A stretch of DNA of 64,000 nt from contig DUBN01000079.1 in the NCBI GenBank assembly GCA_012960315.1, positions 1 to 64,000 of the forward strand. Direction: 5' to 3'. The stretch is from Acidimicrobiia bacterium (GTDB lineage: Bacteria; Actinomycetota; Acidimicrobiia; Acidimicrobiales; Poriferisodalaceae). Positions 8,076 to 17,800 of this stretch are shown here, in pieces; position 1 is the first letter of the stretch; each line of letters opens with the position of its first letter. Under the pieces are notes generated by a model, which worked only from the letters and a program-made list of their open reading frames with translations, was not told the origin of the DNA and made no database searches. A program made the translations under genes and the position numbers.

Positions 8076-9014
8076 ATGTCGCTGTTCCTACAACGAACCT
8101 TTGACTCCCTTGCCAACGGCTCGGCGTACGCCGCTCTGGCGGTAGCTATTTCGATGGTATTCCGCTCGACCGGGGTTCTGAATCTCGCGCAGGGTCAGAT
8201 GGCCATGTTTTCCACCTATATCGCCCTGGTCTTCGCCACCGGGCCGAGTCCTTATCTGAAGTTCTCATCGAACACGGATGTGCTGGGGGCAGCTTGGCCT
8301 ATCTGGGCGGCCATCCTCGGCGCGGTAGTGATCTCGATGGTGATCGGAGCTTTCACCGAAAGGGTCATTATTCGTCCTATTAGCGCCAACCCGGTTGCGG
8401 CCGTTGGAGCGACGCTAGGTCTGTATCTACTCCTCGGTGCTTTTGTTCGAAAGCAATGGGGCGGGCGAACGATGTTTTTGGGCTCTCCCTTTCCTCAGAC
8501 TGTCGACGATCGCTGGGATATCGGCGGCGCTCGTCTTTGGCACGACACCCTGGGGATCACCCTCACAATGATCGGAGTATTAGGTCTTCTGGCGGTGCTG
8601 CAGCGCCGAACAAAAGTTGGGCTCGCTTTTCGAGCAGTGACATCGAATCGCACGGGATCGCTCATGGTGGGAATCAGAGTTAGTCGGGTGCTTATGCTCG
8701 GCTGGGCCTTGGCGGCTGGGATCGGAGCTTTAGCCGGTGGTCTAATAGCCGGAGAGATCAATGTGCGGCCCGACATGATGGGGCGGCTCCTGATTTTCGG
8801 TCTTGCAGCAGCGACCTTGGGCGGCCTGAGAAGCCCGGTTCTCGCGTTTATCGGAGGTTACTTATTCGCATTTCTTGAGACCATGCTGGGCGGTTACGTG
8901 AGCTTCATCGATAGTCAAGTCACGTTGGTATGGGCCTTACTAGTACTCGTCATCGTCTTATTTGTGCGCCCCTCGGGACTATTACCGCGAAGTGAAGCGT
9001 GGCAACAACGATGA
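8076..9014 (+). CDS. Branched-chain amino acid-type ABC transporter permease, LivH-like
   Basis: The 312-residue integral membrane protein has the LivH hallmark near its N-terminus (GSAYAALAVAISMVFRSTGVLN, at residues 15-36, followed by LAQGQMAM) and many hydrophobic helices. It would form half of the inner-membrane channel of an importer for branched-chain amino acids, amides or related solutes. A GAGG ribosome site precedes the ATG. The LivM-like partner follows with a 4-base overlap. No LivG/LivF ATPase or binding protein adjoins, which is unusual for this transporter class. Confidence 0.88.
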   Translation: MSLFLQRTFDSLANGSAYAALAVAISMVFRSTGVLNLAQGQMAMFSTYIALVFATGPSPYLKFSSNTDVLGAAWPIWAAILGAVVISMVIGAFTERVIIRPISANPVAAVGATLGLYLLLGAFVRKQWGGRTMFLGSPFPQTVDDRWDIGGARLWHDTLGITLTMIGVLGLLAVLQRRTKVGLAFRAVTSNRTGSLMVGIRVSRVLMLGWALAAGIGALAGGLIAGEINVRPDMMGRLLIFGLAAATLGGLRSPVLAFIGGYLFAFLETMLGGYVSFIDSQVTLVWALLVLVIVLFVRPSGLLPRSEAWQQR

Positions 9015-10147
9015 CCGCCAAAAATCCGACAACTTCAACCCCTCTGCGAATTGTGTGGGCGGTTATCTCGCTAGCATTCGTCGTTCTGTCTCTACGAGTC
9101 GCTTTTGGAGCGACTCCGAAGATAGTCACTGACTTTTCAAACTCAATAGCCCTGTCCCTCGCGTTTGGCGGTCTGGTGCTGCTGACTCACTACCTCGGCC
9201 TTTTATCCCTAGGCCAGGGAGCTCTTGTCGGCGTCGGGGCTTACGCCGCGCTGCACGCGGTGAACGATTTTGGTGCACCTGTCGTTTGGATGCCTCTGGC
9301 GGGCCTGTTGGCGGGAACGCTCGTGGGCGCCGTCGTGGCCATTCCTTCTCTGCGTTTACCCAAGGCGTATCTTGCTCTTCTCACCCTTTCTTTGGCAGTT
9401 GCCTATCCGATCATTCTTAAGCAAGTTGACGGCAACTTGCCAGTCACCCTCGATGCTGAATTTGTGGCGCCATCATGGACAGGGATCGCGGAAGAAGACG
9501 AACACATCTGGGAATTTTTTCTGGTCGCGATTTACGCGTCAGCAGCGCTTTTCCTGGTTCAAGGTCTACTAAGAGGACCAATAGGACGGGCCTTTATAGC
9601 TAGCCGTGACGAACCTGAAGCTGCGCGGGCCTTTGGGGTTCCGGTCTATCGGCTGCGGCTCTATGGCGTGGCGTTAAGCGGGGGCATGGCCGGATTAGCT
9701 GGTGGCCTTCTGATGATTCCAACCAACTTCAACGACTACACCCATTACCCCGAAGAGTTGTCGATCAAAATGTTCGCGCTGGCAATGGCTTTCGGTGGAT
9801 CCCGTTTAATTTCGTCAGTTCCCGCAGCGTTGGTCCTGATCTTTCTTCCGGTCTGGTTAATTGATCGAAATTGGGTCGTCGAATACGGGTGGGTGGGGCT
9901 CTTTAAATCCGAAGGATTCATCTACGCTGCGCTTCTTCTAGCTACCGCGTACCTCACTAGAGGCAAGGGCTTCATGCACTTGTCCGAGCGTCGCAAAGGT
10001 CGCAAATTAGACACATCCGTGCCCATAAATAGAGGCGCTGCGCTGGTCGCGGATCAACTTATGGCTCTCGAGGATCGGTTAAATCAAATAGAAGGGTTCG
10101 TGGGTGAGCGACCTGACATCCGCTCACGCCAAGAAACGACTGACTGA
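9011..10147 (+). CDS. Branched-chain amino acid-type ABC transporter permease, LivM-like
   Basis: The 378-residue membrane protein contains the LivM pattern LLTHYLGLLSLGQGALVGVGAYAA (located near residues 57-80) and the cytoplasmic EAA-type loop ASRDEPEAARAFGV near residue 197. It pairs with the LivH-like permease. The ATG at 9011 gives an ATGA overlap with the upstream stop and is preferred to the GTG at 8999. A long hydrophilic C-terminal tail, about residues 322-378, is predicted to be cytoplasmic. Its last 64 bases overlap the antisense end of the broken DUF2889 gene. Confidence 0.87.
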   Translation: MTAKNPTTSTPLRIVWAVISLAFVVLSLRVAFGATPKIVTDFSNSIALSLAFGGLVLLTHYLGLLSLGQGALVGVGAYAALHAVNDFGAPVVWMPLAGLLAGTLVGAVVAIPSLRLPKAYLALLTLSLAVAYPIILKQVDGNLPVTLDAEFVAPSWTGIAEEDEHIWEFFLVAIYASAALFLVQGLLRGPIGRAFIASRDEPEAARAFGVPVYRLRLYGVALSGGMAGLAGGLLMIPTNFNDYTHYPEELSIKMFALAMAFGGSRLISSVPAALVLIFLPVWLIDRNWVVEYGWVGLFKSEGFIYAALLLATAYLTRGKGFMHLSERRKGRKLDTSVPINRGAALVADQLMALEDRLNQIEGFVGERPDIRSRQETTD

Positions 10148-10785
10148 CCTAACTCTTCTGCTCGTTTCACCGCCCAAATGGGCGGCTCTAGTTCTTCACC
10201 GCGGTCTATTGCGTCGAACATGGGGCCGGGGTCGGACCAGACATGGCAAGTGTTCACGTTGTATGCCATCTGAGCTCGTATCTCTTCAGGGGTTCATCTA
10301 CTCCAATTGGTGGCGCAACCATTTGCTCAGTTTGCGACACCTGCCGCATCGACCAGATCGATTGCATCGCAACCGGTGCCATTGCCTGAAGCAACGCAGT
10401 CGTGTGGGTCCACCCCCTCGGCCCTCCAAATAGTTCGCCCGCTTTTTGGCTAAAGCCCCGCGCTATAGAAAGACCTGTCAGCTTTCGATAGTCATCAACG
10501 ATGTTTCTGCAATGTCCGTGCGGGTGAGTCTCCATTCGTACCTGTACGTCGTTAATGACCAAATCCGAGAAGCCGACGTGAGATCAATCACCATGTGGTG
10601 GATCTCTAACTCATTAGGGTCATCATCGAAGTACACACCTGGGGGTTTGAAATCTCTGACCTGCCCTCGAATCAAAATTTCCCCGGAACCAGCTGCATAG
10701 GACCGAATCTTGTAGTCCGTTCTTGCAGTGCGGCGAGATCGGCGATCTCTATATCCAAATTGTTTGGTGAGGCTTCAACGTCCAC
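10084..10785 (-). pseudogene. DUF2889 family gene interrupted by three frameshifts
   Basis: Read across three frames, this stretch encodes one continuous DUF2889-like protein. It starts at a GTG (10785) two bases after the SDR stop, with VDVEASPNNLDIEIADL. It moves to a second frame near 10717 (DYKIRSYAAGSGEI, then FKPPGVYFDDDP and IHHMVIDL) and to a third near 10565 (VINDVQVRMETHPHG, ARGFSQKAGELFGGPRGWTH). The last change is near 10289 (EEIRAQMAYNVNTCHVW, EELEPPIWAVKRAEELG). Each change is explained by loss of one base in a short G/C run. No substitution stop is seen. This is either genuine decay or clustered sequencing error. DUF2889 has no established function. Confidence 0.75.
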
Positions 10786-10787
10786 GT

Positions 10788-11615
10788 CTAACTCAAAAGC
10801 CAATCAGCTGGGGACAAATCACTTTCCGCATAAAGGCGACTTTGGAACCTTTGCATGCCGTTAATCCAACGGTCCACGTCGCTTGCTTTTCGTTCTCGGT
10901 ATGTCTGAACTTCGGGGTGCGGTAGTACCAGAAACCTTTCCTCAGACATGCAGTCGATGACCGTGTCAGCTAATTGTGCAGCGGTGAGGACGCCATCACC
11001 AGCCGCGCTACCGGGCGTACCGGTTCCTTGATCAAGACGATCGGGGCTGTTTGAAAGGATGTTGGTTGCCACGGCCTGCGGGCAGAGCATTGACACTCGA
11101 ATGCCTCGTTCTCCATAGGTAATGGAAAGGAACTCGCCTAATGAAACCGCCGCCGCTTTGGTAACCGCGTATTGCATGGAACCAAGTTGGGTGAGGAGAC
11201 CCGCAGCAGACGCAGTGTTCAGCAAATAGCCGCCACCGTTGGCCACCATCACCGGTACCGCCGCCCTAGCCGCATAGATGTGGGACATCACGTGCACTTC
11301 CCACATCCGTTGAATTTCAGTGTTGTCCGTCTCGAGGCCTCCCTGGGTGACATATCCAGCATTCGATGCAAAAATATCAAGCGTTCCATAGTCATTGACA
11401 GTTTCAGCAACTACGGCTGCTATGGCGGCTTCGTCGGTGACGTCTAGTTCAACTGCTCTGCCATCGACGTTCTGAGCGACACGTTCGGCGTTTACCCCAT
11501 CGCGGTCCAGTACGACCAAGCCCCTCGCGCCTTCTGCGTGAAATCTTTCGGCGAGCGCTTCTCCGATTCCGCTACCGCCACCGGTGACGATGGCAACTTT
11601 GTCTCTGATGTCCAT
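10788..11615 (-). CDS. Short-chain dehydrogenase/reductase (SDR)
   Basis: The 275-residue Rossmann-fold oxidoreductase has the NAD(P) motif TGGGSGIG near residue 12, NAG near residue 86, a catalytic Ser in NTASAAG and the YAVTK (YxxxK) motif near residue 154. An acidic residue after beta-2 (VLDRDG) hints at NAD preference. The frame is open to 11681, but the ATG at 11615 gives the normal SDR N-terminus (MDIRDKVAIVTGG). The C-terminal 40 residues (QTYRERKASDVDRWINGM) are longer than in a minimal SDR. It is followed 2 bases later by the broken DUF2889 gene, so both were probably co-transcribed. The substrate is unknown. Confidence 0.88.
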   Translation of the reverse strand: MDIRDKVAIVTGGGSGIGEALAERFHAEGARGLVVLDRDGVNAERVAQNVDGRAVELDVTDEAAIAAVVAETVNDYGTLDIFASNAGYVTQGGLETDNTEIQRMWEVHVMSHIYAARAAVPVMVANGGGYLLNTASAAGLLTQLGSMQYAVTKAAAVSLGEFLSITYGERGIRVSMLCPQAVATNILSNSPDRLDQGTGTPGSAAGDGVLTAAQLADTVIDCMSEERFLVLPHPEVQTYRERKASDVDRWINGMQRFQSRLYAESDLSPADWLLS

Positions 11616-11755
11616 AAGGTCAGCGTAACGAGCGACACAGAAGGCTGCTTGACGCACGCACCATCGTTTACAAAGCTGCAACTCTCACCCAAACCAGGCT
11701 TCGTTCCTGCGATGCCGCTGAGAATTCACACCCACTCCCCAAAGGACACGATCAA

Positions 11756-12976
11756 ATGGCTGCTCCACTCGACAACGTGACCGTCATCGAAATTGACAAT
11801 TGGATGGCCTCGCCAAGTGCTGGAGCCATACTCTCCGACCTCGGTGCTGACGTCATCAAGATTGAGCCTCTAAGCGGCGATCCGATGCGAAACATGGGTC
11901 GACCGGCGAAAGTTTCAGAAGACAAAAAGGACTTCGATTTTCAGTTCGACGTGTCGAACCGAGGTAAGAGATCGATTGCTATAGACCTCGAATCCGAAGC
12001 CGGGATAGAGGTCGCGTTATCACTCATCGCTGGTGCCGACGTTTTCATGTGCAACCTTTTGAGACACCGCCAGGAGAAATTCGGGTTAGACCCTGAAAGC
12101 GTCAAAGAAGCCAACTCAAACATCGTTCACGCGACGTTGACTGGTTACGGAACTCATGGGCCCGAAGCACACCGACCCGGATATGACGTCACTGCTTTTT
12201 TTGGGCGGTCTGGTCTCTATGACGCTATGCGAGAGGGTGAGACTGGAACCGTTCCTATGGCACGCCCCGCCCAAGGCGATCACACGACCGGACTCGCGTT
12301 TGTTGCAGCGATTTTGGCAGCGCTTCGACTCGCAGAACAAAGCGGGGAAGCACAAGTAGTAGAGACGTCTCTCTATGAAACCGCCATTTGGACACAAGCG
12401 ACTGACTACGCAATTACGGCGGTAGACCTCGCACCTCTCCGGCCTCGGGCTAGAGAAAACATGATCATCCCAACCGCAAACCGATACCCATGTGGGGATG
12501 GGAAGTGGATCGTGCTCAACATGCCAGAGGAAAGCGCTTGGGCGAAGCTGTGCCGCATAATTGAACGAGAAGATCTGTTAGCCGACGAGAGACTTCAAGA
12601 CATTCGAGGACGCTTCCAACATATGCCCGAACTAGTCGCCGCTATCGACCAGGCCCTTTCTCATCGAAGCCGGGACGAATGGGGAGAAATTTTCGATGCG
12701 AACAGCATTATCTGGGGACCGGTGCTTGGCCTTCACGAAGTCGCTTCCGATCCCCAGGCTGAGGCACTCAACGTTTTCCCGACAGTTCACAGCGATCAAA
12801 TCGGGTCGTACCGAACCGTCGCCGTTCCCATGCGATTCATCGACGTTGACGTCGGACCGAAGGGCCCGGCGCCGATGTTGGGACAACACACGCGGGAAAT
12901 TCTCGCAGAAGCAGGTCACGATCCAGAAAAAATTCAATCTCTGGTTGAACGTGGTGCAATCGCAGAGTTGTCCTAA
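11756..12976 (+). CDS. CaiB/BaiF (family III) CoA-transferase
   Basis: The 406-residue protein has the family N-terminus LDNVTVIEIDNWMASPSAG followed by LSDLGADVIKIEPLSGDP near residue 30, and SNRGKRSIAIDL near residue 66. Family III enzymes move CoA between carboxylic acids through an aspartyl-CoA intermediate, or act as acyl-CoA racemases. Usually the catalytic Asp lies in the middle third; I could not fix which Asp it is here. It diverges from the SDR across about 140 bases. The substrate is unknown. Confidence 0.87.
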   Translation: MAAPLDNVTVIEIDNWMASPSAGAILSDLGADVIKIEPLSGDPMRNMGRPAKVSEDKKDFDFQFDVSNRGKRSIAIDLESEAGIEVALSLIAGADVFMCNLLRHRQEKFGLDPESVKEANSNIVHATLTGYGTHGPEAHRPGYDVTAFFGRSGLYDAMREGETGTVPMARPAQGDHTTGLAFVAAILAALRLAEQSGEAQVVETSLYETAIWTQATDYAITAVDLAPLRPRARENMIIPTANRYPCGDGKWIVLNMPEESAWAKLCRIIEREDLLADERLQDIRGRFQHMPELVAAIDQALSHRSRDEWGEIFDANSIIWGPVLGLHEVASDPQAEALNVFPTVHSDQIGSYRTVAVPMRFIDVDVGPKGPAPMLGQHTREILAEAGHDPEKIQSLVERGAIAELS

Positions 12977-13044
12977 ATCTTTTAGTCCATACGCGACGCG
13001 CTTTCTGCCGTTGGGGGATCGCAGGCATTTTCGCGTTTACCGAA

Positions 13045-13860
13045 TCAGAGTTGAATTTCCTCGGGGGCGATCATTTGACTTTGCAACACCCAACCGATGA
13101 CTCCAATTTCATCAATGAGAGTTGTGCGGCAACACGCCAAATTCGTTGATGAACGCGCAACTGCGGAGTCAAGCAAGATCCATTCGGATTGCGGCAGACG
13201 CAGCAGTTGGAGGGTGACGTCGGTGTTGATGAACGACTGTTCGCCCTCAGCATATTCGAAGCCAACTGCTGCTCCTAAGTCGGACAAAGTCGCAACCTGC
13301 TGAAACTTTGAGGCTGATTCACCGGCTATTAACGCGTGATCGAGGCGCGCCCATACGAGTCCAGGACCGGACTCCTCTGTAGACCCAGTAATCACACGAA
13401 GTTCAACCGCGTCCGCATTAAATCCAGGCCTCGGGTATTCCATATCGGGATGTGCCCCAGGGTTCGCTCGTTGGGAGGGAATAGGTGGGACTGATATTTG
13501 GTCTCCCGTCAGATCTTTCGGTCGCGAAAGCCACTGCGAGGTAGCGCGTGCTAACAACTTGCCTTCATGAGTTATCGATGCTTCTGCAACGGCAGTCCGT
13601 TTTCCATTCTTCACAACGTTGGCTGACACTCCCAACTTGCCAACTGGGACCCCTGAGAGAATCTCTACGGTGTAGCGCGAACAGATCAGATCTTCTCGAT
13701 CGAGTTCGCGTTCTATCAACCAACTCATCAAGCCACAAATGGGTCCGCCATGCATCACGCCATGACTCCACGGGCCACGGGTTAGTTCAGTCGCTTCGAC
13801 TCCTCCTTCACATGTCAAGAAGAGCGCTGGGGGATAATCTTCCGGGGCGGGGGTGGGCAT
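13045..13860 (-). CDS. Double-hotdog acyl-CoA thioesterase-like protein
   Basis: The 271-residue protein resembles the actinobacterial thioesterase-like family (4HBT_3). The first hotdog contains GPWSHGVMHGGPICGLMSWLIE near residues 29-50, where HGG faces the acyl-CoA site, and SRYTVEILSGVPVG near residue 62. The second half has a LVWARLDHALIAGE segment. It would hydrolyse an acyl-CoA in the cytoplasm. Its start is only 22 bases from the start of the divergent LLM gene. Confidence 0.75.
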   Translation of the reverse strand: MPTPAPEDYPPALFLTCEGGVEATELTRGPWSHGVMHGGPICGLMSWLIERELDREDLICSRYTVEILSGVPVGKLGVSANVVKNGKRTAVAEASITHEGKLLARATSQWLSRPKDLTGDQISVPPIPSQRANPGAHPDMEYPRPGFNADAVELRVITGSTEESGPGLVWARLDHALIAGESASKFQQVATLSDLGAAVGFEYAEGEQSFINTDVTLQLLRLPQSEWILLDSAVARSSTNLACCRTTLIDEIGVIGWVLQSQMIAPEEIQL

Positions 13861-13882
13861 CGAACCACGTTAGGGTGCGCAA

Positions 13883-14821
13883 ATGCACCCGTTCCGATTT
13901 GGCGTCCAGTTTTCCAAATCAGCGTCGGGGGATGACTACAGAGATACGGTCCGCCGAATCGAAGACTCGGGTTACAGCACAGTTTTCTGCCCTGACCATT
14001 TCGATGATCAGTGGGCGCCTACAGTCGCTCTCACCGTGGCAGCGGAAGCGACGACAGATCTGCGTGTCGCAACACTCGTCTACGACGTGGACTATCGCCA
14101 CCCTGTTGTACTTGCGAAAGAAATCGCCACGCTCGATCTTGTCTCAAACGGACGTGTGGAGTTTGGGATCGGCGCCGGATGGATGTCAGATGACTACGAC
14201 ACGGCCGGCATTCCATTCGATAAAGCCGGCATTCGCATTGACCGAATGGTCGAAGCCATCGACGTCGTTCGAGGTCTCTGGTCGGGCCAACCCTTAAATT
14301 TCCAGGGAGAGCACTACGTGGTTCGCGATATGACGGGAGCACCGAGCCCTTGTCAGCCTGGCGGGCCACCAATAATCGTCGGAGGCGGCGGGAAACGAGT
14401 CTTAACCGAAGCAGCCCGGCGAGCTGACATTGTTGGACTTAATGCTTCACTCCACGCCGGATCTGTAGGCCCAGAGACAGCACTATCTGCTCTTGGAGAG
14501 AGATTCCTGGAGCGACGTAACTGGGTGGAGGAGGCGGCAGGAGAACGATTCTCCCAACTCGAACTTCAGATGAATACCTTTATGACCGCTGTTACTGCTA
14601 CCACTGCAGAAGCTGACGAAATGATTGAGGGGATGGCACCGATGTTCGGTCTCTCGCCAGATCAGGCACGAACTATCCCGATGGTCCTTGCCGGGACCGT
14701 TAATGACGTTTGCGAGCAACTTCACCATCACCGTGAACTCTACGGAACAAGCTATTGGGTAATCCATGAAGGAGAAGTCGACGCCATGGCTCCAGTAGTA
14801 GCCAAAATGTCAGGCACCTAG
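13883..14821 (+). CDS. F420-dependent LLM-class oxidoreductase (TIGR03621-like)
   Basis: The 312-residue protein has a luciferase-like TIM-barrel pattern: FRFGVQFSKSASG at the start, FCPDHFDDQWAP near residue 36, DLRVATLVYDVDYRHPVVLAKE near residues 59-80 and GRVEFGIGAGWMSDDY near residue 90. The last motif is typical of actinobacterial F420-dependent members. Such enzymes use reduced or oxidised F420 for hydride transfer, and the substrate cannot be read from sequence. It starts 22 bases from the divergent thioesterase, so at least one of the two promoters must lie inside the neighbouring gene. Confidence 0.85.
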   Translation: MHPFRFGVQFSKSASGDDYRDTVRRIEDSGYSTVFCPDHFDDQWAPTVALTVAAEATTDLRVATLVYDVDYRHPVVLAKEIATLDLVSNGRVEFGIGAGWMSDDYDTAGIPFDKAGIRIDRMVEAIDVVRGLWSGQPLNFQGEHYVVRDMTGAPSPCQPGGPPIIVGGGGKRVLTEAARRADIVGLNASLHAGSVGPETALSALGERFLERRNWVEEAAGERFSQLELQMNTFMTAVTATTAEADEMIEGMAPMFGLSPDQARTIPMVLAGTVNDVCEQLHHHRELYGTSYWVIHEGEVDAMAPVVAKMSGT

Positions 14822-14846
14822 CTTCGGGCTACCGAATGATGACTCA

Positions 14847-17800
14847 GTGTCAGCCCCTGGGCCTATGGTCGTTGGTGTGATCGATCTGGAGGCAGTCAGC
14901 TTCGGTAGGGACGCCACCGAGAAGCTCTCCGGATTGCTTCGCGATTCGAAGGCCGAAGACGTTTTCACACCTGTGAGTGTCATAGTTCCGACCAACTACG
15001 CAGCGGTGAGTCTTCGCAGGGATTTAGCTAGCGGAGAATACGGACCAACGTCGTGGGTTGGAACAGGCCTAATTAACACAAACTTTTTGACTTCATACCG
15101 CTTGGCTGAATCGGTCACCGGTGACAGTTTCTTAGCCCAAGGGCGCCAGCCGGTACGCAGCACTGTGATCGGTGCGGCGCTACGCCAAATACTTCTTGAT
15201 GAACCTGGCATTTTCGGGCCAATTGCGCATCACGGTGCCACGGAACGGGAACTAATTCGGGTGTACCGCGAACTTCGCGACTTAGAGGATGAGCAACTCG
15301 ATGAGGTTGCGGCACTGGGTGAGAGAACCAGCGAAGTGATTCGGGTCTACCGCGCTGCTCAAAAGTTATTGGAGAAAGACTGGTTCGATCAGTTCGATCT
15401 CTTCCGATGCACAGATCTCTCAACGCAGAAAATATCTGACTTCGGAAAGCTAGTGCTCTTCCTCCCTCAACAACTAGCCACTACCGAGACAAAGTTTCTT
15501 TCCCGCCTATCAGGGCTCAGCCCCATCGTCGGATTGATTGGTTTGACCGGCACAGGCGACGCAGACCGCGATCCGCAAAGGATCGCTGATCTTTTCGGTA
15601 GTCAATTGTCGCCGCTAGCCACTGCACCAATCTCCACAAATACGGTCCTTTCGGTTAGTGACCCAGATGACGAAGCTCGAACCACCGTCCGATCAGTCAT
15701 CGGTTTACTTGATGAAGGAGTCACGGCCAGTCAGATAGCTGTTCTCTACCCACACCAGCACCCCTATGCCCGTCTACTTGAGGAGCACCTCAACGGATCG
15801 GGCATCTCCTTCAGTGGTGTCTCAGCTCGAACAGTTGCTCACTCAATGCTGGGCCGCTTCATCACGAGTTTGCTGGCTTTGCCAGACAAAGACCTGGGCG
15901 TCAACGAAGTGCTCGACTTTTTTTGCAGCGCTCCGACACGACAGCATCCCGATAGCCCGACGACAATCCCAGCGGTTTCTTGGTCCCGAACTGCCATAAC
16001 CGCTGGCGTCAGCATGGGGCTAGATGACTGGTCAGACAAACTCACTCGACATAGGGAGCAGCTTTTAGCCACGGCCACGCGAGAACGGCTCCGCACCGGA
16101 GATGACCGGCAGGCAAGTCGTTACGAAAGAGCAGCGCTAGAGGCTGAGGAACTCTTGACCTTTGTCACTGAACTCCACCAAATCGTAAACCCAGACAACT
16201 TACCCAGCGGTTGGGTTCAACTGTGCTCCTGGTTGCGAAAGGCAATGGAACGTTATTTAGATCCGAGCAACCAACTTGATTCACAGAAAGGAGATTTCGT
16301 TGCAGTAGAACAAGCTTTAGATCAGTTACAAAGCCTGGCTCAGGTTGAGCCAAACACAAGCTTCACAGTTTTCCGGCGAAGCTTAGAAACACAACTACAA
16401 GACAGCAGTGAACGCACCGGAAAGTTGGGTCAAGGCATCTTTGTAGGCGACATACGCCAAGCTTGGGGCCTCAATTTCGAACACACGTTCATTTTGGGAC
16501 TAGCCGAAGGAATCTTTCCTCAACCACCTAGCAAGAACGGGGTCATCTCCGACGAGGACCGATCTGAACTAGATGGCCTACTCGCGATGTCACGAGATGC
16601 GATACACAACGACCAGCGTCGGTTCCTTGCCGCCCTGTCATCGTGCAATTCCAACACATTGCTGTTTCCGCGAGGTGACCTGCGTCAGCACAGAGAGAAC
16701 TACCCTGCTCGATGGCTAGACCAAATAGCCGCCCGCAGGGGAACCCTTTCACTCGACGAAGCGCTCAAGAGCCCAGAACACCCCTGGGCACAACATCAGT
16801 CGTCATTTATCGCTGGCCTTCGAAGCTCAAAATTCCCAGCGTCACACCAAGAATTCGATCTGGCGTCGTTGCTCGACAGCCACGAACAAGGTCAAGACCT
16901 CACAGCTGTTTCATTAAACAACACATCCGCGTTTGAAGCCGGTCGACAACTTATCGAAAGTCGAAATAGCAGCGCATTCACGCGTTTCGACGGCAACCTA
17001 ACTGATCTAGTAGACCCAAAAATGGTCCGGACCGACGTACTCTCACCAACACGCCTGAAACAGTGGATTGATTGTCCGCACAGTTACTTCATGCGTCACG
17101 TCTTAGGTGTCGATGAGCCGGCGTTCTCTCGGCACGAATTTCGCATTCCACCACTAGTTCGTGGATCGTTAATTCACGAGGCGGCTGACCGTTTTTTTCG
17201 CGACCAAATATCGAAAGGCAACCCGCCGGGCCCGGATCGTCAATATAGGGAGACCGACATTTCTTCCATCAGACAGTTCGGCATCGAAGTTGCATCAGAA
17301 CTGGAAGCCCAAGGACTTGTGGGCAGGCCACTGTTTTGGAGTCGGGATCGCGAACAGTTACTGAACGATCTAGTGGGAATCTTGAAACACGATCGGCAAA
17401 GGGAAACGAGAGGAACGGTGATAGCCACAGAATTGAAATTTGGTTTGCCAGACGGCGAGTTCCCACCTCTTAAACGAAGACTCCCGTCCGGAAGAGTGGT
17501 GAATTTCAGAGGCAGCATCGACCGCGTCGAAAAAACAGGCGCTGGAACTTTAGTAGTAGTTGATTACAAGACCGGAAAAATCAATAGCTACAAGGACCTC
17601 AGTCCTGAGGATCCAATTTTGGGTGGTTCTCAACTTCAGTTACCCCTCTACGCTCTCGCAGCAGACGCCTACTTAGGCCAAGAAGCTGGTGGTGTTCACG
17701 CAAGCTATTGGTTCACCAGCGACACCCAACGTTGGTCAACTCGTGGTTATGTAATCACCCCAAAAATCCTTGACACTTTCGACGAAGCAATCGACGTCAT

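Noticed and set aside
13548-14297. 249-codon plus-strand frame
   Set aside because: It spans the antisense of the thioesterase gene and an alternate frame of the LLM gene, both well supported.
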